From: Nitzschia sp. DOCU1
Lineage: Eukaryota; Bacillariophyta; Bacillariophyceae; Bacillariales; Bacillariaceae
DNA length: 64,000 bases
Assembly (NCBI GenBank): GCA_951394045.1
Contig: OX595987.1
Location: 4,092,001-4,156,000, forward strand
Direction: 5' to 3'
Part shown: positions 20,881-31,704 of the stretch, one piece after another
How the letters are laid out: each line of letters starts with the position of its first letter
Numbering within the stretch: the first letter of the stretch is position 1
Program-made: the position numbers and the translations under genes
Notes under the pieces: model-generated
Databases searched by the model: none
What the model was told of the DNA's origin: nothing
What the model saw: only the letters and a program-made list of their open reading frames with translations

Positions 20881-23853
20881 CTACTTTGGATTTGGCTCCT
20901 TTGCTGTTTGACATTCTTTACTGCAATACATGTCAAGTTCATTGACTGTAGAAGTCAGACCATTTGCCTGGGCGCACATATTGTGGATACCAGCAACACT
21001 GCAACCATGGCAACAATGGTCAGGGGCCAAATTATTCCACTGACAGCCTACAATGGAGCATCGTCCAGGGCTTTTTGACACCGGTACTTTTCTCTGCACC
21101 TCTGAGGTTCTAGTTTGTGGGACATGTTGTGTAAGGTGCTGCTGCGAATATGCACGTAGCTCAAATGTTGAAACATTGCCACGATTGACCTCCACACCAG
21201 TAGCTCCAGTCGGTCCAACATAGAGCCTGGATCCATCAAATCCAGCAGCATCTCCTACTCTAAGTTGTTCTGCCCCAGCAGCTATCATTTCATGGCGCAT
21301 TTCCTGGTTGGCTTGCTCTCTGATCTCGCCGTCACGATCTGCAATTCGTTGGCATTGTTCTTCGTCAAGATCTTCCATGCCACCAAAAGAATCCGGAAAG
21401 GCATTGTTTGTGGTGGACGAGGGGGTGGATGAATGGTTGCGGCGCCTTCGCCTTTGAAGCTGATTGGTCGGTTGTAGATTTCTTCTTTTCTGTCGCTGTG
21501 GATACAAAGGGGTTGTGGTGCTGTGTCTTTTCTTTCGGCTGCCGCCACCACCACTTCGCGGCCGGTTCCTGAAGGAGGTTGCCTCAGTGCCCAGCTTGGC
21601 TTTGTCCTCTTCCGTTCCTGACTTTTTAATAGACGATGGTTGTATCTTGTTAGACCAGCTAGACACATTCCATTTTACACACCCACCAGTCTTGAAACAA
21701 TAGGCTACCCGGTTCTTCAAAATATTAAGGCATTCGGTGTAGTAGGCCTCAACAGCATCATCACTCATTGTCCGTGTGTCGGTTGGTAGCTGTGTGGTTG
21801 CGTGTTTTTCCAAATATGTAAAAATAGGCACCCAGTTGATTCGATAGCGATTCTGAAGTTCTTTGGTTGGCAGAGCACTCAACAAACGAAATGGACGAAC
21901 GCATTGGCTTCCATTTGCATTCACAGTCTGACCCTTGAGCCACAACTGCAGGCCTTGTCGCAGGGTTGCCGAAGGGAATTGGAATCCTTGTGGAACAGGA
22001 TGGAATTTCCCGCCATATTGGAAAATATTTGCCACCTGAAAAGTAGGAGTGTGGCTAGTGTATCCTTCGTCATCTTTGTCGTTTTGGTCAGCACCAGCAT
22101 GTCGTAGTCGCCTGATTGAAGCCTTGATGCTTTCAAATTCTTTTTTTGTAGCTTCCATCTGATCGTTCTTATGCCTCTCTAGAATTTGTGTGAGGCGATG
22201 GCTTGTAATGTGACCTGCCTCTAAGGCGTTGTCTTCGAGAGTCTTGACCATGGATGCTACCAAGGTTTCATTTTGGCGGTCCATATTTGTCATCAATGTT
22301 CCCGTTTGCTCGACCAGCTTTTCAAGCTGACGTGCGTGCATGACATGCGGAGGAATGCCCGTAGGAGCTTCAATAACCCCTGCAGTTCGTTCAAGGGTCA
22401 CAAGACTCTTGAGTTCCTTGAGGAGAGCTCGGTCATGCAGGATGGCGACTTTTGTAAAGTCGTGGCCAGAATGGCTCGCCATCGTTGCAATCAGAGCATC
22501 AGAATGGAAGACAACGCACGCAAAGACCCGCAAAAGGAGTGCGGTATACGCTGGCGCATTTGTAATGAAATTTTTATAGGTGGAGTTCATGCCACGTTGC
22601 ACAAACTCGTTTGACATAGGGTCAGAAATATTCCAATGTGGCGGCAAAACATCAAAGTTAGGCGACATTGGATCCAAGCCAGCTAATACTCTGCCAAGGT
22701 ACTGATCGCCGACACTGCCGAAGTGCCAGTAGACATCCAGCACCGAGCCAATGCTCCATTCACCCCGGCGAGCAATGGAAGGAATTGATGGTGGCATAGT
22801 AGTTCCAGATACTGCATGGGTTGCAGATCCTTTGCGAGTGCCGTATGGGTTGAATTTTCGAATATTGATATGATTGCCAACTGTCTCAAGATGAGGTTGG
22901 ATCATCCCTACAAGCTGTTCAGCGTACTTCTTTGAAGCATTTCCTTCTAGGAGGCCGTTGTGTAGAAAGAAGCAATCGCCAGTCTGCCCTTCGCCTTCAC
23001 GCAAGGCTAACCAAACTCCCATCCCCGTCCAGAAGCATTCCTGCCACTGGAAGGGATTGGCAAAGATATTCTTTTCCGACAGTTTTTCACCCGCCTTGTC
23101 TGCTTTAGAATCGTCATATTTAACTACTAGGGAGTCAACGCCCAATTTCACGTTGTGAAAACCAAGTGGATCAATAGAAGCGCACCGAGCCATACAGTTC
23201 CATTGTGCAAGCGTCCAGAACCACACAAATATATTGTTGGAATCAATAGCATACTTCAGGAGCAGCCTGTATAATGATATTGAAATAGGATCAGCGTCGG
23301 TCTGATCCACATTCCCTTTCTTCTTTTCTTTATTGAACTCCTTTTTGTACCCTCCGAGGAATTGATCAAACATCTCGAAGAACTTCACTGGTAGTAGCAC
23401 TCCCGCCATCTTGGATCCCCACATTATGGCATCCTTGTACTTCCTTAAATATTGGAGGCTTTTTAGCTTGCTGCCGTCATCTTTGTGCTTATTGCATACA
23501 AGAAAATGTAGAACAAAGCTCTCATTGAGCCCTTCGTAGACAATGTCCTCTGTCTTGCCAAAGTGATACTTTGTAGCATCTGCAAGATCTGCTTCTGATA
23601 CTTTGCAAACGCCTACAGCGTAGTATGTAGGGTCATTTTCCTTCCAGAAAGTGATGATTCTTTTGATCCGGTTGCGGTAATCCTGCCGAGTTTTGTCATT
23701 GTGGGCGAATGATGCCGTTTCATTGTATCTCTCCGCTAGATCTGCTGGTAGTGCAAGATCATTGCCAACCGTTGGTGCCGTGTCATTGGTCTCACGTTGT
23801 TGAGAATGAATGCGGCCACCTCGGTGTCCTCGTTGCCCACTGCTGGCCGACAT
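20881..23853 (-). CDS. Tyrosine recombinase of Crypton-like element, copy 2
   Basis: 990 aa, with the same protein sequence as the gene at 17470-20442, so the same catalytic residues (Arg223, Arg340, His346, Tyr375 or Tyr385) and C-terminal Cys cluster apply. Because both copies are intact, either can supply the enzyme to both. Copy number may matter: recombination between the three boundary sites (left end, junction, right end) could release one or both units as circles. Confidence 0.88.
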   Translation of the reverse strand: MSASSGQRGHRGGRIHSQQRETNDTAPTVGNDLALPADLAERYNETASFAHNDKTRQDYRNRIKRIITFWKENDPTYYAVGVCKVSEADLADATKYHFGKTEDIVYEGLNESFVLHFLVCNKHKDDGSKLKSLQYLRKYKDAIMWGSKMAGVLLPVKFFEMFDQFLGGYKKEFNKEKKKGNVDQTDADPISISLYRLLLKYAIDSNNIFVWFWTLAQWNCMARCASIDPLGFHNVKLGVDSLVVKYDDSKADKAGEKLSEKNIFANPFQWQECFWTGMGVWLALREGEGQTGDCFFLHNGLLEGNASKKYAEQLVGMIQPHLETVGNHINIRKFNPYGTRKGSATHAVSGTTMPPSIPSIARRGEWSIGSVLDVYWHFGSVGDQYLGRVLAGLDPMSPNFDVLPPHWNISDPMSNEFVQRGMNSTYKNFITNAPAYTALLLRVFACVVFHSDALIATMASHSGHDFTKVAILHDRALLKELKSLVTLERTAGVIEAPTGIPPHVMHARQLEKLVEQTGTLMTNMDRQNETLVASMVKTLEDNALEAGHITSHRLTQILERHKNDQMEATKKEFESIKASIRRLRHAGADQNDKDDEGYTSHTPTFQVANIFQYGGKFHPVPQGFQFPSATLRQGLQLWLKGQTVNANGSQCVRPFRLLSALPTKELQNRYRINWVPIFTYLEKHATTQLPTDTRTMSDDAVEAYYTECLNILKNRVAYCFKTGGCVKWNVSSWSNKIQPSSIKKSGTEEDKAKLGTEATSFRNRPRSGGGGSRKKRHSTTTPLYPQRQKRRNLQPTNQLQRRRRRNHSSTPSSTTNNAFPDSFGGMEDLDEEQCQRIADRDGEIREQANQEMRHEMIAAGAEQLRVGDAAGFDGSRLYVGPTGATGVEVNRGNVSTFELRAYSQQHLTQHVPQTRTSEVQRKVPVSKSPGRCSIVGCQWNNLAPDHCCHGCSVAGIHNMCAQANGLTSTVNELDMYCSKECQTAKEPNPK

Positions 23854-23938
23854 GGTGCTGGTGGTGGTGCGTGTTGTTCCTTGAATGTGGCCAATGAGGA
23901 GGAATGAAGCTGCTACTCGTGCTGTGACGTGTTGGCCA

Positions 23939-23978
23939 GAAAATTATACATCGTGGAACCAAGAGTTGTATAATTTTC
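23939..23978. repeat. Inverted repeat upstream of recombinase gene, copy 2
   Basis: Exact counterpart of 20528-20567 in the second unit. Confidence 0.75.
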
Positions 23979-24093
23979 CGAACGTACCAACGGAAGCGGC
24001 ATCCCACCGTCCAAAAAAGGAGGCAAACTACTGCCGGGTAGTGCGGAAAAATAAACATTTTCTGTATAATGGACTTGTATGACTAATGAAGTC

Positions 24094-24116
24094 GTGTATA
24101 CGATTCCGACAGTCCT
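24094..24116. other. Right attachment end (element/host boundary)
   Basis: Arm GTGTATACGATTCCGAC at 24094-24110, then AGTCCT and host ACCGGTAGTC. Corresponds to the left half of the junction site. Confidence 0.7.
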
Positions 24117-26100
24117 ACCGGTAGTCATGGTCGACTCGCGCGACACCATCCGAGTTGCTATTGTTACACGATGAAGGGTATGCCTTCCTATCCAACCTAC
24201 CTATGTAACGTTAGGTACGATTATTACGCAATGATGTAAGCGCGGAACAAAAGGCTTTTACCAGTTTACTTGGCGAAAGGATCGCATATGCTCAGCTGTC
24301 GTGGTGTTCCAAGGGGTTCCTCCGACTTCTCAAATGCATTCGTTAAAGTAAATGCCTCCCTGAACATATTCAAGCCCTTTTGAAAATTAATGGCTTCGCC
24401 CCCACTCTTTGATGCGATTCTATGGGACTCACATCCCGTAGAAACATGTCAAGATCGTGACTGCCCCTGGTTCACGAATAGTGTTAATCAAAGTAGTCCA
24501 CCTTGGCATCTCATTTTCGGGCGCGAACTTGTTCTTGCACGATGACAACACGAAAAGCAATTCGTTCCATCGACCATGGCAATGGTCGGATCACCATATC
24601 TTCATCAATAGGCCGTATCATTTGAATCGCTTTTAGAAATATCTCCAAAACGTATCAATGGACCATCCTGCAAAAGGAATTCAAATGATAGGTCCTCTAA
24701 GCACCAAAAACGGTGTAGTAGCAGACGCCATGGTACATTTGAAAACGCTTGCCGCCAATGCAACATTCCGAGACAAGTGGATGCCGCCAGAAGCATGGGC
24801 AAAGGCGCTAGATGTGAAATAAGGTGTGTTCTGACAAGACAGTTTGCAAGTCTTTGAATCGAATTGTTGAAGATGGAGGTGGTGTATTCCGTGACCATGA
24901 CAATGGCTTTGTATATATTGCGCGTGCACAACATCACATTTTGAAACCTGGCAAGACAACGAATCAAAGAATGTATTTCTATTCTATATTCTTGTTCTTT
25001 CTATCGGGATAGTAAAGAACTGTACTGTCAGCAGCATCAATGATGACTACTATTAGCTAGTAGTGACAGCTATGTATTGTCCCATTCCATTATATTTGTT
25101 GTGGCGACACCCTCCTACCACTTGTTGATATAGGCCGCAAATTGTTCCATCGACATCCGAATTGTATCTTCTAGTATCGATTGACAACGCCATGCCAAGT
25201 CTCGTAAGGATCCATGTTCCAAAAACTACTAGCCAAGTATTGTCCAGTTTTACCACCCGAAGTAGTAGCCGTTTGAAGAGCACATTGCAAAGGTAGCTGC
25301 ACCTTGCCACTCCCTCACTGCGGACCAGACGTGACCTCGTGCAATGCCACTTTAATTCCTTTCGGCTTTTGGACGGAAATGCCAGCAATTCATTGATGCA
25401 AGGACAACCCGTCGTCGAATCGCCCCTGGAAGTTGAGAGCGCCATTCCGAAATTGTGACTCCGGCAATGCTGTTTGCATTTGCATTCCTTTCTTCGTATT
25501 GTTGTCTGCGTCGATTGCGTCGTTTGCCTGCACAAGTAGTTTGTAGACGTCCTAAACTGAGATTGCAATTGCTGAATCATGGATTGCTGCTCCAAATTGG
25601 ACGCAAAGAGAGCAACACCGGCGGTGTCTCGACTGGAACTGTGGCTTCTTTCAAGCACTTTTGAAGCGTAAGATGAAGAGGAACTGCATTAAAGGTTGGC
25701 ATGATAGCAGCAAATGGGAGGACAAGATGACAACCGATTGTGAATCGAAGTGCATCTCGATGCGATGATGCATTTTGTCAATGTCGTTTTCGCCACATAC
25801 GTCAGTCTTTTTGTTGTTCGGATTGGTCTAACTGGCATTCGAATGTGTCGATCATTGCCATGGCGTACGCACGCGCCTGCACGCCCGATTGAGATGTTTT
25901 GGTAGGATGTGAGTCCCATAGATTCCTTCCTTCGACGGCTTTCTCTTTAGTGGTTGAGCACAAGTTCGCTCGGACGATGATCGCAAAGTGGCGACGAAAG
26001 TGTGCGTTTGTTACAACGCTCAGGCTGACATAGGTAGGAGTGCGTTGGAGGGACCTGCTACATAGTCGCAGCAGTGCTTTCCTTCGAAAGAGGCTGCACC
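24117..26100. other. 2-kb region before DUF6824 copy E, no supported gene
   Basis: Contains the upstream part of the segmental duplication (from about 24273) and a 1.5-kb segment absent from the sister copy. A short plus frame 24658-24822 (54 codons, starting MDHPAKGIQM) has protein-like composition but no recognisable family, and could be a relic. The last 60 bp before copy E align with the matching stretch before copy F, so the proximal promoter is conserved. Confidence 0.4.
24419..25922. repeat. 1.5-kb segment bounded by an 18-bp perfect inverted repeat
   Basis: TCTATGGGACTCACATCC at 24419-24436 and its exact reverse complement at 25905-25922. The interval coincides roughly with sequence present upstream of copy E but missing upstream of copy F, so it may be an inserted non-autonomous element. 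Against this, similarity extends imperfectly beyond the 18 bp and no target duplication is evident, so it could be an inverted duplication of an old coding fragment. Confidence 0.45.
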
Positions 26101-27757
26101 ATGGTATTCTGCGGCGACGCTGATAGTATATCACTTGACAGCACCGGCGGCTGGAATGTTTCTTCTGAAGGGAAACGATCCCAGATTAAGGGAAGCGGGT
26201 GGTCGTTTCTTTCCACAGACCATCCGGATGAGCAAAACCAGGCCACCCAGGACACTCAAACATACATCGCAGATGCTCTACATAGTATGTCACTTCAGGA
26301 TAGGGATAAAATCTATCACGAAGTACACGGGGTTGACGAACTGATAGAGGAGACGCCCGAGCTCCTTCGACAATCGTTCCTGGAACTCCAGACAGCACTT
26401 CAGCGGCTCGTTGCTGATCCAACCACCTTCAAGTCGAAATCGCTTAATTGCGAATCCTTCGTGCGGGCACAGCAGCAAGATTTTAACTACGTTCATTCCA
26501 ATTTCCATTACAAGGCGTTCTTGAGAGCCGAACGCTTTAATGCTACGGATGCTGCAATTCGAATGATTCGATTCTTTGATATGAAGGCTAAGTGTTTTGG
26601 GGTAGACAATCTCTGTCAGGATATCACGCAAGCCATTATGACGCCTGGCGATATGGATAGCTTTGCCCGGGGATGTAATCAAGTATTGCCCTGGAGGGAC
26701 CGATCGGGGCGATGCATAGCATTGAACTTGCCTCATTTGACGCATTTCGAATCCCCAGAAAGTTTGGTGCGTAGAATGCCGCAAGAAGAAGATTTTCGAC
26801 GGGACTACCAGACTACAAACTGACCACACTTGTCTCCTTTGTTGCTTCCTACAGGGTCGGCAGTATATGTATCAAACATGGTCCATGGCCCAGGACGAAG
26901 AAACGCAACGCAAAGGGGTAGCGTTGATATGTTTTGAATCAGGAGATCACGAACGTCCACCTTTTGACATGGCTTTGGTACCCGTCGCCGTCCAAGGTCT
27001 AATGTCATGTCCAGTAAAGTATGTGGTATTGCACCATTGCTTTTCGGACGAACGGTTCAAGTTCATTGTGCAGATGGGGTTGAAACTACTCCATCGAGAT
27101 TTACGTGCACGCAACAAACTACATTTTGGAGCAATGATGGAATGTCTCTACGAGTTGATGGGGTTCGGAATTCCACAAGAAGCTTTGCCTTTCAATTTAC
27201 ATGGCGAGCTAAAGTTGAAGCATCATTTGGATTGGATTGCCATGCGGGCTCATCAAGAAAGGTGGATCAGGGAGGGCAAACTCAAGCCCATGTCGCAAAT
27301 CAAAGGCGAAGAAAGTCATTGCCTTTACCATTCTCAACAGTGCATCGTTATCGTACCAGCTCAATGTGACATTTTGCTTGGCCGTGGTACTCGTATCAAT
27401 TCTCATCAAGGGAATATCGACTTGCATCAACTTGTGGATGAACTGGTTCCAGAATACGAGGCCGGAAAACGGTCACAAAAGACTGCATTGACTCAGCAAT
27501 TGGTCCAGCGGGTCAATGAGGAAATCGGGGCGCGCTTCCTCAAGCAAGATGACGCCACCGGAATTTGGCTCGTGACAGATGACGAAACGGCTAGGCTCAA
27601 AGTCAGTCATCTTTTTCGGTCGAGAAGGGATATCGTTATGGAGGAACTCGCACGTAAAAAGAAGGAAGAGGAAAAGGCACCGAAGGGAATGCTCGAAGCT
27701 ACATCTGGAAATGTTCAACATGCCTCGAAACGAGCCAGATTCGCTGGCTTTTTCTAA
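26101..27757 (+). CDS. CRAL-TRIO/DUF6824 protein, copy E
   Basis: Two exons, 26101-26766 and 26855-27757, with an 88-bp phase-0 intron (GTGCGTAG..TCCTACAG); 522 aa. Start ACCATGG gives MVFCGDADSISLDSTGGW, aligned with copies B and F; an upstream in-frame ATG at 26074 is less likely. Parts: short N-terminus, helical block (MSLQDRDKIYHEVHGVDEL), CRAL-TRIO N-terminal helices (NFHYKAFLRAERFN), Sec14-like fold (LPWRDRSGRCI; GFGIPQEALPFNLHGELK) and DUF6824 (DILLGRGTRINSHQGN, GARFLKQDDATGIWLV, KVSHLFRSRRD). C-terminus basic (SKRARFAGFF). Very close to copy F. Some differences from F fall in exon 1 (LPWRD here, LPGRD in F and in B as LPCRD). Confidence 0.9.
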
Positions 27758-28911
27758 GGAGGCGACCTGAAGCAAGGGGCGTAGCAGGACCCACTCCTGA
27801 ATGCCGAAGGTTAGGAGGTTGAAAATTATCGAACGGGGCAATCCAGTTTCCTAGAATATTCGCCCAGCTTAGACACAATGGGATGGTGAGCGGTACTACT
27901 AGGCCCGTCTGCAGCAATTGCCTTATTTTCCCCACGATTGAGAACATCACGAGCCGACTGCTAGAGGGGTTTGGCGTTGCCTCTTTGCCAGGCCTGACGC
28001 ATATAGCTTTCACTTGTGGGAAACTTTGCAAAATTGAATGGAGTTCTCAGAGATGCAACCAGCTTTCATGCACCTGTTGATAGGCCCCAGTCCCGTCGGC
28101 TATGAAATCAAACGGTTGATACACGAGTGACGACAAGAACCACTGGCGGAGGAGAAGCTCACCATTTTTGGGAATACGTCCAGCCTGAACTTTTAGTATC
28201 TTTCTAGTGTTGCGACGCGTGAGAGACCCAATTTATGGCTTGCTCAGAACGAAAAATGCCCAAGCTTCTACATTGAATCATACGTCCTTTTTGTTTGTAG
28301 CTGAGATCGAACTATGCCAGAGGTGATCGTACCACTCTTGTCGTCGAATCAGAGTGCTAAATCTGTCACTGTACATGGAAATATTGACGTCGGCTGAATG
28401 GTGACCCCTTCGCGGTAGCACACCTTTGCATCTCAATCTCGCCCGGCGGCGAGATGCGTACCGTACCAAACGCTAGTGAAGAAGGAAGTTTTGTTGGAGG
28501 TCGTTGAACTGGCGAAAAGATACATATGCTCTGCTGCCTTGGTGTTCTACGCAGTTCCTCCGAAGCTCGTCGTGGCGTCCGTTCGAGTAAAATGCCTCTC
28601 TGAGCTTACTTAAGCTCCGAAACGTTTTAATATGCCACCGCCTTCCCTTTTGAGAGAGTGCGAAAATCATTCTGTGGAAAAACCAGCTGAGGAATTCCGT
28701 GTGGTGCGATTTTGGTGCCTTTTCTTTGGTGGTTCTTCATGCGCTACTACAGTACACTACTCTCGCGCGGGCGATGACGGCCTACTCTCTACTAGCTAGT
28801 AGTAGAGTGGTGACGAACAAACTTAAAAGACTTACATCATCGCTATAGGAGTGTTTTGGAAGAACCTGTTGTAGCATCGCACCATTGTTTTCCTTTGTAG
28901 GGATCTGCACC
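27758..28911. other. Intergenic between copies E and F
   Basis: 1.15 kb containing the end of duplication unit 1 and the start of unit 2. The block 28095-28470 is conserved with 31247-31704 but the open frames in it are not, so it is not protein-coding. It includes ATCAAACGGTTGAT, a 5-bp-arm palindrome kept in both copies. No gene called. Confidence 0.45.
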
Positions 28912-31704
28912 ATGGTGTTCTGCGGCGATCCTGATGGGATATCGCTTCACAGCACCGGCGGCTGGAATGTTTCGTCTGAAAAAGAAAGAAAATCGAAGGG
29001 GTGCGGCTGGTCTTTTCTTTCCGCAGATCATCCGGATGAGCAACAACAGGTCTCCCAGGACACTCAAACATACATCGCAGATGCTCTACATAGTATGTCA
29101 CTTCAGGATAGGGATAAAATCTATCACGAAATTCACGGCGTTGACGAGCTGATAGAGGAAACGCCTGTGCTCCTTCGACAATCGTTCCTGGAACTCCAGA
29201 CAGCACTTCAGCGGCTTGTTGATGATCCAGTCACCTTCAAGTCGAAATCGCTTAATTGCGAATCCTTCGTGCGGGCACAGCAGCAAGATTTTAACTACGT
29301 TCATTCCAATTTCCATTACAAGGCGTTCTTGAGAGCCGAACGCTTTAATGCTACGGATGCTGCAATTCGAATGATTCGATTCTTTGATACGAAAGCAAAG
29401 TGCTTTGGAGCAGACAATCTCTGTCAGGATATCACGCAAGATATTATGACGCCTGGTGATATGGAAAGCTTTGCTAGAGGATTTAATCAAGTATTGCCCG
29501 GAAGGGACCGATCGGGGCGATGCATTTGGTTGAACTTGCCTCATTTGACGCATTTCGAATCCCCAGAAAGTTTGGTGCGTATAATGAAGCTCACAAGAAG
29601 ATGTCTAGTGGGACTATCTCACCATGCTTGTCTTTTTTCTTGCTTATAGGGTCGGCAATATATGTATCAAACGTGGTCTATAGCACAGGACGAAGAAACG
29701 CAACGCAAAGGGGTAGCATTAATCTGTTTTGAGTCGGGAGATCACGAACGTCCACCACTTGACATGTCGTTGGTAGCCGTCGCAGCCCAGGAATTCATGT
29801 CATGTCCAGTAAAGTATGTGGTAATGCACCATTGCTTTTCGGACGAACGATTCAAGTTCATTGTGCAGATGGGGTTAAAACTACTCCATCGAGATTTACG
29901 TGCTCGTACCAAACTACATTTCGGAGCGACCATGGAGTGTCTCTATGAGTTGATGGGGTTCGGAATTCCACAAGAAGCTTTGCCTTTCAATTTACATGGC
30001 GAGTTAAAGTTGAAGCATCATTTGGATTGGATTGCCATGCGGGCTCATCAAGAAAGGTGGATCAGGGAAGGCAAACTCAAGCCCATGTCGCAAATCAAAG
30101 GCGAAGAAAGTCATTGCCTTTACCATTCTCAACAGTGCGTCGTTGTCGTACCGGCCCAATGTGACATTTTGCTTGGCCGTGGTTCTCGTATCAGTTCTCA
30201 TCAGGGGAACATCAAATTGCATCATCTGGTGGATGAACTGGTTCCCGAGTACGAGGCAAGACGACGGTCAGAAAAGACCACATTGACTCAGCAATTGGTG
30301 CAGCGGGTCAAGGATGAAATTGGGGCACGCTTTCTCAAGCAAGATGACGCCAGTGGGATCTGGCTGGTGACAGATGACGAAACTGCTAGGCTCAAAGTCA
30401 GTCATCTTTTCCGAACGAGACGGGATATCGTTATGGAGGAACTCGCACGTAAAAAGAAGGACGAGGACGGGGCACTGGAGGGAATGCTAGCCGACGAAGC
30501 TACATCTGGAAGTGTTCAACATGCCTCGAAACGAGCCAGATTCGCTGGCTTTTTAAGGAGAATTACGCCTGAGTGCCAAGGGTCACAAGGTTGAATGTAA
30601 TCGAGCCAGGCAATTCGGCTTACTACACCACTCACCCAGTTTAGCGACCATCAGATGGAGAACAATATAAGGCCCCCGAAGAAGCAATCTTCTCCATTTG
30701 TTTTTCCTTCGAATGAGGATAATGATCAGCTGCCAGCTAGAAGGGCGACTTGGGCTTGGCGTTTTCTCATTTTTGCGATGCCTGGCATCGCACAGTGCTT
30801 TCATGTGTGGGCTACTTGGCGAAATTGATCTTGAGCACTCCGGCATGCAACTAGCTTCTAAATACCTCCTGAGGGACCTCAACCCCGTCTGCAATGGAAA
30901 AAGGACTCACAAACCTGCAGCAATTCCAATCGCAGTTTCGCCTGGTTTGCGAAATGCCTTTTCTAGCTCCTTCATCTTCCTCCCTGGTCCGACGCAGGGA
31001 ACTTAGCATAACCATTGGAATCCACAAGTCTTTCCTCGAAGCGCTCGTTCGGCTCGATGGTTCAGAGTCGAGCTTTGATGACAAACGCTTCAAGACGGTG
31101 CCCACCCTTGGTGCAAATTCGCCAGGAGGTGACACCGATTGCGCGTCACCTAGAAGGAGACGCTGAAAACAGAAATGCACGGAACTTCCAGCTTGTGATC
31201 TCCCTTGCTGTGTCGGTCTTTCGTTGCATAATGAAGGTTCGAACTCAATCAAACGGTTGATACTTCACGATTGACGACAGGAGTGGCCGTAGAGGAAGCT
31301 CGTCATCGTAGGTAGTACGTCCACCCTGAATTTTTAGAATCATTTGAGTGATGATGATGGGATGCGTCTTGACGCTTTTTGGTGGGAATAACTCTCTCGT
31401 AGTCGCCCGTTCCTTTTCCTTCCACTCTTGTTATTTTTGGCTCCCAAGAACGAGAAATAGTGTTAAGCTCCTTCTACAGTACATCAACCTTTCTTTTGCT
31501 TGAAGTTGAGATCGCACCATGACAGAAATGATACTTTCTTTCTTGCCGTCGAAAATCAGAGTGCTGCTTCTATTACTGTAATGGAAATAGAATGGTGACC
31601 TGCCCAGAAGTAGTTTAGTGCGTGTGGTCGGCATAGCAATCTCGCCCGGCGGCAAGACGGATAATAAAAGCTCCGATACCAGATACACACATGCCTAGTG
31701 AACG
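28511..31704. repeat. Tandem segmental duplication, unit 2 (contains copy F)
   Basis: Second unit of the duplication described at 24273-28470. It carries about 345 bp (around 30885-31235) that unit 1 lacks. Both units share, in the same order, an upstream block, the proximal promoter, the two-exon gene, and a 3' block starting near ATCAAACGGTTGATAC. Confidence 0.7.
28912..30594 (+). CDS. CRAL-TRIO/DUF6824 protein, copy F
   Basis: Two exons, 28912-29574 and 29650-30594, with a 75-bp phase-0 intron (GTGCGTAT..GCTTATAG); 535 aa. Start ACCATGG (MVFCGDPDGISLHSTGGW) matches copy E. Same parts in the same order as E, with DUF6824 reading DILLGRGSRISSHQGN and GARFLKQDDASGIWLV. The C-terminus is longer than in E because the stop has moved (SKRARFAGFLRRITPECQGS). 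The intron sequences of E and F differ more than their exons, which is a sign of selection on the protein. Lipid binding is inferred from the fold; the role of DUF6824 is unknown. Confidence 0.9.

Larger units (their letters stand above)
20703..24113 (-). mobile_element. Crypton-like element, copy 2 of a tandem pair
   Basis: Second 3,411-bp unit, offset exactly 3,411 bp from copy 1. The encoded proteins are identical; the one base change I found is T at 20257 against C at 23668, a silent Arg codon change on the minus strand. The right end reads GATTCCGACAGTCCT and then host DNA (ACCGGTAGTC). With the left host flank GCTAGCTACCTA, the inferred empty site is CTACCTA CCT ACCGGTAG. Confidence 0.85.
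24273..28470. repeat. Tandem segmental duplication, unit 1 (contains copy E)
   Basis: Begins GGCGAAAGGATCGCATATGC and ends shortly after CTCGCCCGGCGGCGAGATGC. The matching unit 2 (28511-31704) begins GGCGAAAAGATACATATGCT and ends after CTCGCCCGGCGGCAAGACGG. Coding and flanking DNA both align, with gaps: unit 1 has about 1.5 kb extra upstream of its gene. Confidence 0.7.

Noticed and set aside
17292..24116. Retrotransposon or DDE transposon explanation for the repeated 3.4-kb units
   Set aside because: No reverse transcriptase, RNase H or DDE motif and no long terminal repeats. The head-to-tail array, small boundary match and tyrosine-recombinase residues fit Crypton-like elements better.
25053..25658. 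201-codon minus-strand open frame
   Set aside because: Composition (many Ser, Arg, Cys) and lack of any recognisable motif suggest chance. It lies within the segment bounded by inverted repeats and has no counterpart in the sister duplication.
30851..31252. 133-codon minus-strand frame in the 345-bp segment private to unit 2
   Set aside because: Frames are open on both strands and neither has a known motif or a homologue in unit 1.
31225..31260. T-loop-like GGTTCGAACTC as part of a tRNA gene
   Set aside because: No acceptor stem, D-arm or anticodon stem can be paired around it.
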